A DNA stretch of 64,000 nt from Terrilactibacillus laevilacticus (GTDB lineage: Bacteria > Bacillota > Bacilli > Bacillales > Sporolactobacillaceae), in the NCBI RefSeq assembly GCF_006517395.1, contig NZ_VDCY01000001.1:372001-436000 (forward strand), written 5' to 3'. Position 1 is the first letter of the stretch. Each line of letters opens with the position of its first letter. A model generated the notes under the pieces. That model was not told the DNA's origin, made no database searches, and saw only the letters and a list, made by a program, of their open reading frames with translations. Below are positions 48,464 to 56,595 of the stretch, in pieces. A program made the translations under genes and the position numbers.

Positions 48464-49429
48464 TTGAAGAAAAAATGGTACATTTCGATTTTTTGTCTTT
48501 TTACGGTTGTAGTTTTTGGATCCATACTAGTATTTGTCTTTCCTAAACATAATGCAACGTCGATTAAAACGAATGAAACGGCTGCAAATCAAAAGGTTTT
48601 GTATCAACAAATAAAGGATTATCATAGCAATATAAGTGAAAAGCCGCAGGACGCACGAAACGATCCAGTTTGGAAAGCAATACCCGGTTATAATGGTTTA
48701 ACCATTGATACTCGGAAAAGCTTCCAACAGATGAAAAAAAACAATACATTTAATCCGAAAAAATTGGTGTATAAAGAGGTTCCACCAAAGAAGCATCTTG
48801 ATGATATATTACCAGCTCCGATTTACCGTGGAAACCCAAAAAAACCGATGGTCGCTTTCTTAATAAACGTATCGTGGGGTAATGAATACATCCCTCAAAT
48901 GCTTAAAATATTGAAGCACAATCACATACATGCTACTTTTTTTCTTGATGGAAAGTGGGTAGAAGATAATTCTAAATTGGCCTTAATGATCGCGGAGGGT
49001 GGACATGAAATTGGAAGTCACGCTTACGGCCATCCAGATTTAAATAAGATGACAAAATCAGACGTGTCAACAAGTCTGAAGAAAGCTAACAGAGTGATTG
49101 AAGCGACATTAGATTTAAAACCAAGGTTGATGGCTCCACCTAGTGGAAGTTTTAATCAACAAACAGTCTATGTATCACATCAACTTGGTATGAGAACAAT
49201 TCTTTGGACAGTAGATACGGTTGATTGGAAACATCCTGATACGAGATCTATGGTGATGCGTGTTATCAGTCGAACGGAAAACGGGTCGATGATTCTGATG
49301 CATCCAACAAAAGAATCGAGTCGTGGGCTAAATAGGATGATAAAAGGGATTGAGAACAAAGGCTTCCGTTTCGGCACAGTATCAGAAATGCTAAGTGAAG
49401 AACGTGTTTTACCAAAACCTGGAAAATAA
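48464..49429 (+). CDS. ylxY: YlxY, polysaccharide deacetylase-like protein
   Basis: The 321-residue protein has an N-terminal signal or membrane anchor (about 5-24) and a NodB-type domain (about 125-310) with the metal motif GSHAYGHPD (HxxxH) and IGSH. The first catalytic motif, normally TFDDGP, reads NVSWGNEY, so the catalytic aspartates are missing. To my knowledge, this is also a feature of YlxY-type proteins. It may bind rather than deacetylate glycan. The start is TTG 48464 behind GGGAGGGTGGACGA. It lies between pnp and mlpA as in B. subtilis. Confidence 0.85.
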   Translation: MKKKWYISIFCLFTVVVFGSILVFVFPKHNATSIKTNETAANQKVLYQQIKDYHSNISEKPQDARNDPVWKAIPGYNGLTIDTRKSFQQMKKNNTFNPKKLVYKEVPPKKHLDDILPAPIYRGNPKKPMVAFLINVSWGNEYIPQMLKILKHNHIHATFFLDGKWVEDNSKLALMIAEGGHEIGSHAYGHPDLNKMTKSDVSTSLKKANRVIEATLDLKPRLMAPPSGSFNQQTVYVSHQLGMRTILWTVDTVDWKHPDTRSMVMRVISRTENGSMILMHPTKESSRGLNRMIKGIENKGFRFGTVSEMLSEERVLPKPGK

Positions 49430-49515
49430 ATTAATTTATTTTTTTATATGATGAAATAGAAAGAACCCTGACCTAGAGCCTCACTTTAGATAAAAATGAT
49501 TTTAAGTTTATCTAT

Positions 49516-49544
49516 TTGTCCTTGCTATTTGTGAATGTTATGAT
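49516..49544 (+). promoter_or_regulatory. Sigma-A promoter of mlpA
   Basis: TTGTCC (49516-49521), 17 bp, then TATGAT (49539-49544). Just upstream, TAGATAAA and TTTATCTA form an 8-bp inverted repeat that may end the ylxY transcript. Confidence 0.62.
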
Positions 49545-49585
49545 GATACGAGATATTGAATATTTGGATACAGGAGGAACATCAC

Positions 49586-50845
49586 GTGATAACAAAGCAT
49601 GTTTGTTCAAACGGTGTACGGATCATACTAGAAACTCTGCCGACCGTCAGATCAGTAACGATTGGTTTTTGGGTGGCAACGGGTTCTCGTTATGAAAACG
49701 AAAAAAACAATGGCATTTCCCATTTCATTGAACATATGTTATTTAAAGGTACTGTGAATCGAACTGCAAGGGAAATTGCTGAAAGCTTCGATCGTATTGG
49801 CGGACAGGTTAATGCGTTTACATCCAAAGAATATACTTGTTATTATGCAAGGGTTCTGGATGAACACGCTGAATATGCTGTTAATATTTTATCTGATATG
49901 CTTTTTCATTCAAAACTCGATGATGAAGATATAAATAAAGAAAAGCAAGTTATTGGTGAAGAAATAAAGATGTATGATGATACACCAGATGATCTTGTTC
50001 ACGACTTATTGAGTGAAGCAAGTTTTGGGAAACATCCACTAGGTTTTCCGATTCTAGGAACAGAGCAAACGATTCAATCTTTCACACAACAAGACTTAAA
50101 AGATCATATGACGGCATTCTATACACCTGATAATATCGTCGTATCCATAGCTGGGAATGTTGACGAAAAGATCATCCCCATAGTGGAACGTATATTTGAA
50201 ACGACGCCTAAGAGAATCCATCGCCAAAAAATTCAAAAACCGACCTTTAGACCGGATCATTTACTTCGTAAAAAAGAAACAGAACAAGCTCACGTTTGCC
50301 TTGGCTATGAAGGAATCGCCAATAACCATGAGACTCTATTTCCTCTTATTGTGATGAATAATATCCTTGGAGGAAGTATGAGTAGTCGATTATTTCAAGA
50401 AATTCGTGAAGATCGAGGACTTGCATACTCAACTTTTTCATTCCATACCTCCTATAAAGATAGTGGGATCCTTACTTTGTACGGTGGGACAGGTCGGGAT
50501 CAAATGGATGAACTGTGTGATGCACTATTAAAAACAGTTGAGAAAATAGCTGATCAGGGTGTTACCCAAAACGAATTAGAGAATAGTAAAGAACAGTTAA
50601 AAGGGAATATGATGCTTAGTCTAGAAAGTACGAGTAGCCGAATGAGTCGTAACGCAAAAAATGAATTAACATTAGGAAGGCAAAGAGAGATGGATGAAAT
50701 GATTGAGAAGATTAATAGTGTGACTCTTAACGATGTCTCTTCGATTGCGAAGACCATTTTCAATCAGCCTTTTTCTTATTCTATTGTCAGTCCGGCGGAA
50801 GATATACCAAAAGCCTTTCAACCTATTAATCCCATTTCTAAGTAA
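49586..50845 (+). CDS. mlpA: M16-family zinc protease MlpA
   Basis: This processing-peptidase-like protein has the inverted zinc motif HFIEHMLFKG (HxxEH) near residue 50 and FTSKEYTCYYARVLDEHAEYA. The later segment GGSMSSRLFQEIREDRGLAYS belongs to the second half-domain. I start at GTG 49586, 8 nt after AGGAGG (49572-49577), giving about 419 residues as in B. subtilis MlpA (YmxG). The usual neighbour ymxH is not found downstream. Confidence 0.93.
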   Translation: MITKHVCSNGVRIILETLPTVRSVTIGFWVATGSRYENEKNNGISHFIEHMLFKGTVNRTAREIAESFDRIGGQVNAFTSKEYTCYYARVLDEHAEYAVNILSDMLFHSKLDDEDINKEKQVIGEEIKMYDDTPDDLVHDLLSEASFGKHPLGFPILGTEQTIQSFTQQDLKDHMTAFYTPDNIVVSIAGNVDEKIIPIVERIFETTPKRIHRQKIQKPTFRPDHLLRKKETEQAHVCLGYEGIANNHETLFPLIVMNNILGGSMSSRLFQEIREDRGLAYSTFSFHTSYKDSGILTLYGGTGRDQMDELCDALLKTVEKIADQGVTQNELENSKEQLKGNMMLSLESTSSRMSRNAKNELTLGRQREMDEMIEKINSVTLNDVSSIAKTIFNQPFSYSIVSPAEDIPKAFQPINPISK

Positions 50846-50902
50846 AAGTAAAAATCTCTTATTGATTCAAAATGATAATTAAATCATCTAAAAAACAGAT
50901 TG

Positions 50903-50952
50903 TCGACAAAAGGTATCGAGAGCATGCTCTTCGGTGCCTTTTGTCGATTTTC
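50903..50952 (+). terminator. Long-stem terminator after mlpA
   Basis: TCGACAAAAGG (50903-50913) pairs perfectly with CCTTTTGTCGA (50937-50947). A second inner stem is formed around GAGAGCATGCTCTT, and TTTTCGTAT follows. Confidence 0.8.
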
Positions 50953-50959
50953 GTATATG

Positions 50960-51210
50960 AAGGTTATTTTCCGCTCCAGGTGCTTGATTTCCTATTGTGT
51001 TCGCCGAGCTTCCTCGTTGCAAGCTCCTGCAGGGTCTCGTTTGTAATACTAATCCCCCAGAGTTTAGCGACTTAATACTTTAGGCTGCGCCTAACCGAAA
51101 TTATCACCCCCTTTCCATTGGGCCTCCCCTTCGCACACTTGAAGAGGGAGACTTCTTTCGGAATTATGTTAAATCATTTCCACAAAAAGAAAACCTTTTT
51201 GAACAACCTC
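50960..51210 (+). repeat. GC-rich composite repeat region ending in a MITE-A terminus
   Basis: From about 50965 the sequence becomes GC-richer (TTTTCCGCTCCAGGTGCTTG, GCTTCCTCG, CTCCTGCAGGGTCTCG). It resembles intergenic repeats I know from Bacillus genomes, though I cannot compare here. It ends with ACCTTTTTGAACAACCTC (51193-51210), the right terminus of MITE-A, followed by TTATA. No matching left terminus is seen, so this is a truncated or composite copy. I see no gene in 50846-51382; the frame at 50872-51075 is repeat-derived. Confidence 0.5.
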
Positions 51211-51239
51211 TTATAATATATTTCGATTCATTTTGTAGC

Positions 51240-51266
51240 ACAAAGGCGCCTAGAAATCATATGATA
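51240..51266 (+). promoter_or_regulatory. Sigma-K promoter of dpaAB
   Basis: AC (51240-51241, in GCAC), a 16-bp spacer and CATATGATA (51258-51266) match the mother-cell sigma-K consensus AC-N16-CATANNNTA. The spoVF (dpaAB) operon of B. subtilis is sigma-K dependent, so function and position agree. The MITE-A terminus ends 29 bp upstream. Confidence 0.75.
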
Positions 51267-51291
51267 TGGTGAGCGTTAAGATCTGATACGG

Positions 51292-51316
51292 TGAATTGTT
51301 TTAAACAAACAATTCA
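51292..51316 (+). promoter_or_regulatory. Perfect 10-bp inverted repeat in the dpaA leader
   Basis: TGAATTGTTT (51292-51301) and AAACAATTCA (51307-51316) are perfectly complementary around a 5-nt loop, about 25 bp downstream of the expected start. It could be an RNA hairpin stabilising the message or an operator. Confidence 0.45.
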
Positions 51317-51382
51317 TAAATGGTTAATTCGCTATGTCCCTTAGTCATAAGGGAGATTGAATAAGAGGGGAGAGACCAATGA

Positions 51383-52282
51383 ATGCTTACGAATAAACAC
51401 CTTGTCATTTTAGGTGGTGATGCTAGGCAAATTGAAGTCATTGAAAAACTCAATGAACTTGATGCTCGTTTGTCACTTGTTGGATTTGATCAATTAAATC
51501 AACATTTCAGCGGTGCATCAAAAGTTGAACTTGAAGAAATTAATCCAAAAGAGGTTGATGGTATTATCCTTCCTGTTAGCGGAGCAAAAGAAGATGGTGA
51601 AGTTAAAGCCATTTTTTCGGAAAAACCGATTCGTCTGATAAAAAAATGGTTTACAGAAACGCCTGAATATTGCTCTCTATATACAGGTATATCAACCCCA
51701 TATCTTGATGAACTGACATCAGAATATAATCGAGAGATGGTTAAATTATTTGAGCGTGATGATGTTGCCATTTATAATTCCATTCCAACCGTCGAAGGAA
51801 CCATCATGATGGTGATTCAACATACGGATATTACGATACATCATTCTAAAGTCGTTGTACTTGGTTTGGGTAGAACAGGTATGTCGATTGCAAGAGCTTT
51901 TGATGCGCTTGGCGCTATTGTAAAAGTGGGTGTAAGAGATCCCGCCCAGATAGCAAGAATAACGGAGATGGGCCTAAAACCTTTCTATACACGTGATTTG
52001 GCCAAAGAGGTTCGTGATATTGATGTTTGCATTAATACGATTCCAGCCCCCATCTTAACAAGTGAAGTTCTTTCTCAAATGCCTGCTAATGCCTTTATTA
52101 TAGACGTTGCCTCTTTACCTGGTGGGACAGATTTTAGATATGCAGAAAAACGCGGGATAAAAGCCATTATAACGCCTGGTTTACCTGCTCTAGTGGCACC
52201 AAAAACGGCGGGTCGAATTATTGCTAATGTGTTAGCTGAACTTTTACTTCAAAAGTTTGAAAAAGGGGAGAATAACGCATGA
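51383..52282 (+). CDS. dpaA: Dipicolinate synthase subunit A
   Basis: DpaA (SpoVFA) oxidises the dihydrodipicolinate-derived intermediate to dipicolinic acid in the mother cell. The 299-residue protein has the family N-terminus HLVILGGDARQIEVIEKL. A Rossmann fold follows with VVLGLGRTGMSIARAFDALGA (from about residue 155) and a C-terminal TPGLPALVAPKTAGRI. The ATG at 51383 follows AGGGGAGAGACCAATGA. It overlaps dpaB by 4 nt. Confidence 0.95.
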   Translation: MLTNKHLVILGGDARQIEVIEKLNELDARLSLVGFDQLNQHFSGASKVELEEINPKEVDGIILPVSGAKEDGEVKAIFSEKPIRLIKKWFTETPEYCSLYTGISTPYLDELTSEYNREMVKLFERDDVAIYNSIPTVEGTIMMVIQHTDITIHHSKVVVLGLGRTGMSIARAFDALGAIVKVGVRDPAQIARITEMGLKPFYTRDLAKEVRDIDVCINTIPAPILTSEVLSQMPANAFIIDVASLPGGTDFRYAEKRGIKAIITPGLPALVAPKTAGRIIANVLAELLLQKFEKGENNA

Positions 52283-52872
52283 ATTTAAAAGGGAAACGGA
52301 TTGGATTTGGGATAACAGGATCACATTGTACTTATGGTGAAGTCATACCGCAGGTTCAATCATTGTTGGATGCGGGAGCGGATGTTGTTTGTTTTGTCAC
52401 ATATACTGTAAAAAACACCGTAACTCGATTTGGAGATGGAAAAGACTGGGTTAAAAAAGTGGAAGATATGACGGGTCATGAAGTTGTCGATTCCATTGTG
52501 AAAGCGGAACCATATGGACCTAAAACACCCCTTGATTGTATGGTTATCGCTCCGTTAACAGGAAACTCCATGAGTAAGTTTGCTAACGCTATGACAGATT
52601 CACCCGTTTTAATGGGGGCAAAAGCGACCCTTCGAAGTCACCGGCCTGTCGTTTTAGGGATTTCAACGAATGATGGTTTAGGTTTAAATGGTAAAAATAT
52701 CGCACAATTATTAGTGGCAAAGGATATCTATTTTATTCCATATGGTCAAGATAATCCCATTCAAAAACCAAATTCTTTAGTGGCAAGAATGTCTCTTCTA
52801 AAGGAAACAGTGGAGCACGCCCTTGATGGTGAACAAATTCAACCTATTTTAATAGAAAAATTTCGTGATTAA
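52279..52872 (+). CDS. dpaB: Dipicolinate synthase subunit B
   Basis: DpaB (SpoVFB) is a flavoprotein-fold subunit. The 197-residue protein begins KGKRIGFGITGSHCTYGEV and has VIAPLTGNSMSKFANAMTDSP and LGISTNDGLGLNGKN. Its substrate comes from DapA, encoded 2.5 kb downstream. A GGAGAAAC/GTTTCTCC hairpin lies at 52929-52954 in the gap to asd, without a T run. Confidence 0.95.
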   Translation: MNLKGKRIGFGITGSHCTYGEVIPQVQSLLDAGADVVCFVTYTVKNTVTRFGDGKDWVKKVEDMTGHEVVDSIVKAEPYGPKTPLDCMVIAPLTGNSMSKFANAMTDSPVLMGAKATLRSHRPVVLGISTNDGLGLNGKNIAQLLVAKDIYFIPYGQDNPIQKPNSLVARMSLLKETVEHALDGEQIQPILIEKFRD

Positions 52873-53062
52873 TCCTCATTCATCTTTTATTTTACGTTGT
52901 ATATGTTAAAATAGAACGTAATTATTAGGGAGAAACATTTTCTTTTGTTTCTCCTCTGACTTTAAAATAGATGCAACACTTTCTTATTGAGAGTTTTAAC
53001 TTTAAACAATTAATATATAGTATTACTCTTGTCATGTTGCAATAAATAGGGAGAGATGTTGA

Positions 53063-54115
53063 GTGTATCAATCGAATGGCTTTCATGTTGCAGTGGTCGG
53101 TGTTACGGGTGCTGTAGGAACGCGTATGTTAAAAATGCTAGAAGGTTCACCACTTCCAGTCGGTAAAATAAGCCCCCTAGCATCAAAACGGTCAGCTGGT
53201 AAAACAGTTGAATTTGGCGGTAAAGAATGGACCATAAAAGAAGCAACACCTGAAGCTTTTGAATCTGTTCAGATTGCTTTATTCAGTGCGGGTGGATCGG
53301 TTTCAAAAGAACTAGCACCTGAAGCAGTAAAGAGAGGCGCTGTGGTTATTGATAATACAAGTGCATTTCGGATGGACAAAGATACACCACTTGTTGTTCC
53401 AGAAGTAAATGAAAAAGAATTATTTAATCACAATGGAATTATTGCAAATCCAAATTGCTCAACCATCCAGATGGTCGCTGCCCTTGAACCTATACGTTCA
53501 GCATATGGTCTAAGCCGTGTGATCGTTTCCACATATCAAGCGGTATCAGGTGCTGGAGTTTCAGCTATTAAAGAATTAAATGAACAAACTGAAAAATTTT
53601 TAAAAGGGGAAGAAATCACGCCAGAAGTTTTGCCAGTCAAAGGCGATAAAAAACATTATCAATTAGCTTTTAACGCTATTCCACAAATTGATTTATTTCA
53701 ACCAAACGACTACACGTTTGAAGAAATGAAAATGATCAATGAAACCAAAAAAATTATGGGTGATGACTCCATTAAAGTATCGGCAACTTGTGTGAGATTG
53801 CCTGTTGCCATCAGTCATGCTGAATCGGTCTATATCGAAATCGATCGAGATGATGTATCTTCAAGTGATATTAAGCAGCTTTTGAGCGAAGCACCTGGTG
53901 TTGTGCTTGAAGATGATCCAGCAAATCAAATTTATCCAATGCCACTTCATGCTATTGATAAAAAAGAAGTTTTCGTTGGTCGAATAAGAAAAGATCCTGA
54001 TGTACCAAATGGTTTTCATCTATGGGTCGTATCTGATAATCTTCTTAAAGGTGCGGCATGGAATTCTGTGCAAATTGCTGAAAGCTTGCATAAATTAGGA
54101 TTAATAAAAGCATAA
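53063..54115 (+). CDS. asd: Aspartate-semialdehyde dehydrogenase
   Basis: Asd reduces aspartyl phosphate to aspartate semialdehyde. The 350-residue protein has [17 protein letters not shown] at the nucleotide site, the catalytic C132 in [12 protein letters not shown], and [16 protein letters not shown] near the active-site histidine. The start is GTG 53063 behind GGGAGAGATGTTGA. It leads the asd-dapG-dapA group. Confidence 0.96.
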   Translation: MYQSNGFHVAVVGVTGAVGTRMLKMLEGSPLPVGKISPLASKRSAGKTVEFGGKEWTIKEATPEAFESVQIALFSAGGSVSKELAPEAVKRGAVVIDNTSAFRMDKDTPLVVPEVNEKELFNHNGIIANPNCSTIQMVAALEPIRSAYGLSRVIVSTYQAVSGAGVSAIKELNEQTEKFLKGEEITPEVLPVKGDKKHYQLAFNAIPQIDLFQPNDYTFEEMKMINETKKIMGDDSIKVSATCVRLPVAISHAESVYIEIDRDDVSSSDIKQLLSEAPGVVLEDDPANQIYPMPLHAIDKKEVFVGRIRKDPDVPNGFHLWVVSDNLLKGAAWNSVQIAESLHKLGLIKA

Positions 54116-54133
54116 AGAGGGAGCCATCATGAG

Positions 54134-55375
54134 ATGAAACTTATTGTTCAAAAATTTGGCGGTACATCAGTAGCAACGGAAGAGAATCGATTAAAAGCCA
54201 TTGAACATATCTCAAAAGCAGTACAAGATGGTTACAAAGTTGTTGTCGTCGTATCAGCCATGGGTAGATCTGGAGCTCCATATGCAACAGATACCTTGCT
54301 CAGTCTAGTCAATGACCATTATATATCTGCTCGTGAAAAAGATTTACTCATGTCATGCGGCGAAGTTATATCTTCGATTATATTCTCGAATTTGCTTAAA
54401 TCTAAAAGCATCTCATCAGAAGCATTAACAGGAGGTCAGGCCGGTTTTTTGACTTCTGATATGTTTACGAATGCTAAGATTATCGATATGAAAGTCGATC
54501 GATTGAGATTTTTATTAAGGCAACTTGACGTTGTTGTCGTTGCAGGCTTTCAAGGGCAAACAGATACCGGTGAAATCACAACGCTCGGTAGAGGTGGAAG
54601 TGATACGTCTGCTGCCGCTTTGGGCGCTGCTCTTCAAGCTGAATGGATTGATATATTTACAGATGTTGAGGGCGTCATGACAGCGGATCCTCGGATTGTG
54701 AATGATGCCCGGCCGCTTTCTGTTTTGACTTACCAAGAAATTTGTAATCTAGCTTATCAAGGAGCGAAGGTGATTCACCCAAGAGCCGTTGAAATTGCGA
54801 TGAATGCTAAGATACCTCTTCATATTCGTTCAACCATGTCGAATGATCTTGGTACGTTAATCACGTCAATAAAAAAGGCCAATTACGGTCAGGACATTCA
54901 AGAAAGACCCGTTACAGGGATAACTTATGTAAAAAATGTCACACAAATTCGAGTACAAGCAAAAAAAGATGACTACGATCTTCATTCCAAAGTGTTCAAA
55001 TCGATGGCAGATAAACAAATCAGTGTCGATTTAATCAATATTAGCCCACGGGGAGTCATTTATACTGTCCCTGAAGAAGTAACGGAGACAGCTACTCAAA
55101 CATTAAAGGAATTAGGTTACGAACCGATCGTTTTGCCTGGATGTGCAAAAGTATCTGCAGTTGGAGCGGGTATGGCAGGTGTTCCAGGCGTTGCATCAAA
55201 AATAGTGACCACTCTCACTCAAGCAGGAATTCAAATTTTACAATCTGCTGACTCGCATAACACAATCTGGGTCCTTGTAAAACAAAACGATATGATAGAA
55301 GCTGTTAATACTTTGCATAGGGCATTTGAACTAGAGAAACAAGGTAGCGTTGATAGAATAGACCATACGAAATAG
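54134..55375 (+). CDS. dapG: Aspartokinase I (DapG type)
   Basis: Aspartokinase phosphorylates aspartate. The 413-residue protein has VQKFGGTSVA at the N-terminus, GGQAGFLTSDMF and TTLGRGGSDTSAAALGAAL. Two ACT domains follow (VTQIRVQAKKDDYDLHSKVF; SAVGAGMAGVPGVASKI). The neighbourhood (asd, dapA) matches the DAP-responsive DapG isozyme rather than LysC. No lysine riboswitch is visible upstream. Confidence 0.94.
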   Translation: MKLIVQKFGGTSVATEENRLKAIEHISKAVQDGYKVVVVVSAMGRSGAPYATDTLLSLVNDHYISAREKDLLMSCGEVISSIIFSNLLKSKSISSEALTGGQAGFLTSDMFTNAKIIDMKVDRLRFLLRQLDVVVVAGFQGQTDTGEITTLGRGGSDTSAAALGAALQAEWIDIFTDVEGVMTADPRIVNDARPLSVLTYQEICNLAYQGAKVIHPRAVEIAMNAKIPLHIRSTMSNDLGTLITSIKKANYGQDIQERPVTGITYVKNVTQIRVQAKKDDYDLHSKVFKSMADKQISVDLINISPRGVIYTVPEEVTETATQTLKELGYEPIVLPGCAKVSAVGAGMAGVPGVASKIVTTLTQAGIQILQSADSHNTIWVLVKQNDMIEAVNTLHRAFELEKQGSVDRIDHTK

Positions 55376-55387
55376 GAGATGAGAACA

Positions 55388-56272
55388 GTGGATTTTGGGA
55401 CATTACTAACGGCGATGGTGACACCGTTTGATGATGATGGGAATGTAAGTTATGACAAAGTAACCCATCTCGTTGAACATTTAATTAAATCAAAAACAGA
55501 AGGAATCGTTGTAGCTGGGACGACAGGTGAATCACCAACGCTCACATCAGATGAGAAGCTGAAACTATTTGAACATGTTGTTAATGTTGCAGATGGACGT
55601 GTCAAAGTTATAGCTGGAACAGGAAACAATAACACAAAGGAAACCATCGCTTTCTCTAAAAAAGTAGAAGCTCTTGGTGTGGACGCCCTCATGCTTGTTG
55701 CCCCTTATTATAGTAAACCCAATCAAAAAGGGTTATACGAGCATTTTAAAACGATAGCCGAAAATGTTACGAAAGAAGTTATGATATACAATATTCCAGG
55801 TCGATCATCTGTGAATGTTAGTGCCGAAACAATCATTGCCTTATCTAAAATAAAAAATATCACTTCAGTCAAAGAAGCCAGTGGAAATTTGGATCAAATC
55901 GCCACAATTATTGAAGGAACGGATCGTGATTTCTATGTATATAGTGGCGACGATGGGTTGACATTACCGATTCTTTCTGTCGGAGGACACGGGGTTATTT
56001 CAGTAGCCTCTCATATTATTGGTGAACAAATGAGAGAAATGATTGACTTATTTAAAGTTGGACAGAATGAAAAAGCAGCAAAAATTCACTTATCGATACT
56101 TCCACTTATGCGTGAACTATTTAAAGCACCTAATCCCGTGCCAGTTAAAACCTTATTAAATCGACAAGGAATTGATGTTGGTGGTGTTCGGTTACCTATG
56201 GTTCCTTTAACTGAAACAGAGGAAAAAGCATTATTAGACATAGCTAGTAAAACCCTTCAACCATTAGTCTAA
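55388..56272 (+). CDS. dapA: 4-hydroxy-tetrahydrodipicolinate synthase
   Basis: DapA condenses pyruvate and aspartate semialdehyde, feeding lysine, cell wall DAP and spore dipicolinate. The class I aldolase-type protein has VVAGTTGESPTL, MLVAPYYSKPNQKGLYEHF, YNIPGRS and the Schiff-base lysine K162 in VKEASGNL. I prefer GTG 55388, about 9 nt after AGGAGATGA, giving MDFGTLLTAMVTPF and 294 residues; ATG 55379 directly abuts the ribosome binding site. Confidence 0.94.
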   Translation: MDFGTLLTAMVTPFDDDGNVSYDKVTHLVEHLIKSKTEGIVVAGTTGESPTLTSDEKLKLFEHVVNVADGRVKVIAGTGNNNTKETIAFSKKVEALGVDALMLVAPYYSKPNQKGLYEHFKTIAENVTKEVMIYNIPGRSSVNVSAETIIALSKIKNITSVKEASGNLDQIATIIEGTDRDFYVYSGDDGLTLPILSVGGHGVISVASHIIGEQMREMIDLFKVGQNEKAAKIHLSILPLMRELFKAPNPVPVKTLLNRQGIDVGGVRLPMVPLTETEEKALLDIASKTLQPLV

Positions 56273-56292
56273 AATTTATTTAATAAGATTAA

Positions 56293-56362
56293 AGGACTTA
56301 ATTCCGAATATAGAAAACTAGAGAAGTTTTCTTCCTTGATTTGGAGTTAAGTTCTTTTTTTT
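56293..56362 (+). terminator. Long two-stem terminator after dapA
   Basis: AGGACTTAATTCC (56293-56305) pairs with GGAGTTAAGTTCT (56343-56355), with two G-T pairs. An inner hairpin, GAAAACT/AGTTTTC (56313-56331), sits inside, and a T run reaches 56362. The rest of the gap to rnjB holds a second hairpin (ATGACAG/CTGTCAT near 56440-56465) and the rnjB promoter. Confidence 0.85.
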
Positions 56363-56500
56363 GTTCAATGGAAAAGAATAAATGGGTGTTATCAAACAAA
56401 TTTTCTGATGTTGTGCTCGTACATAAACTACCCTGATTCAATATATGACAGCATCATCTGTCATGGAAAAGATGTTTTTTTATTAAAAAGGTGATAGAAG

Positions 56501-56530
56501 TTGTACTTTGAATGAGGATTTGGGTATAAT
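56501..56530 (+). promoter_or_regulatory. Sigma-A promoter of rnjB
   Basis: TTGTAC (56501-56506), an 18-bp spacer and consensus TATAAT (56525-56530), about 60 nt before the rnjB start. Confidence 0.7.
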
Positions 56531-56595
56531 AAAGTCAATGATTAGTTCGGGTTGTTCGAGTTGATGGCTGCTATAGAAAATAGGAGGAATACCCA

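Noticed and set aside
50872-51075. + strand reading frame of 67 codons after mlpA, considered as ymxH
   Set aside because: The translation has no PRC-barrel features and crosses the mlpA terminator hairpin and the GC-rich repeat.
52873-54133. Lysine riboswitch upstream of asd or dapG
   Set aside because: The gap before asd has only one short hairpin, and the gap before dapG is 18 nt, so there is no room for the five-helix aptamer.
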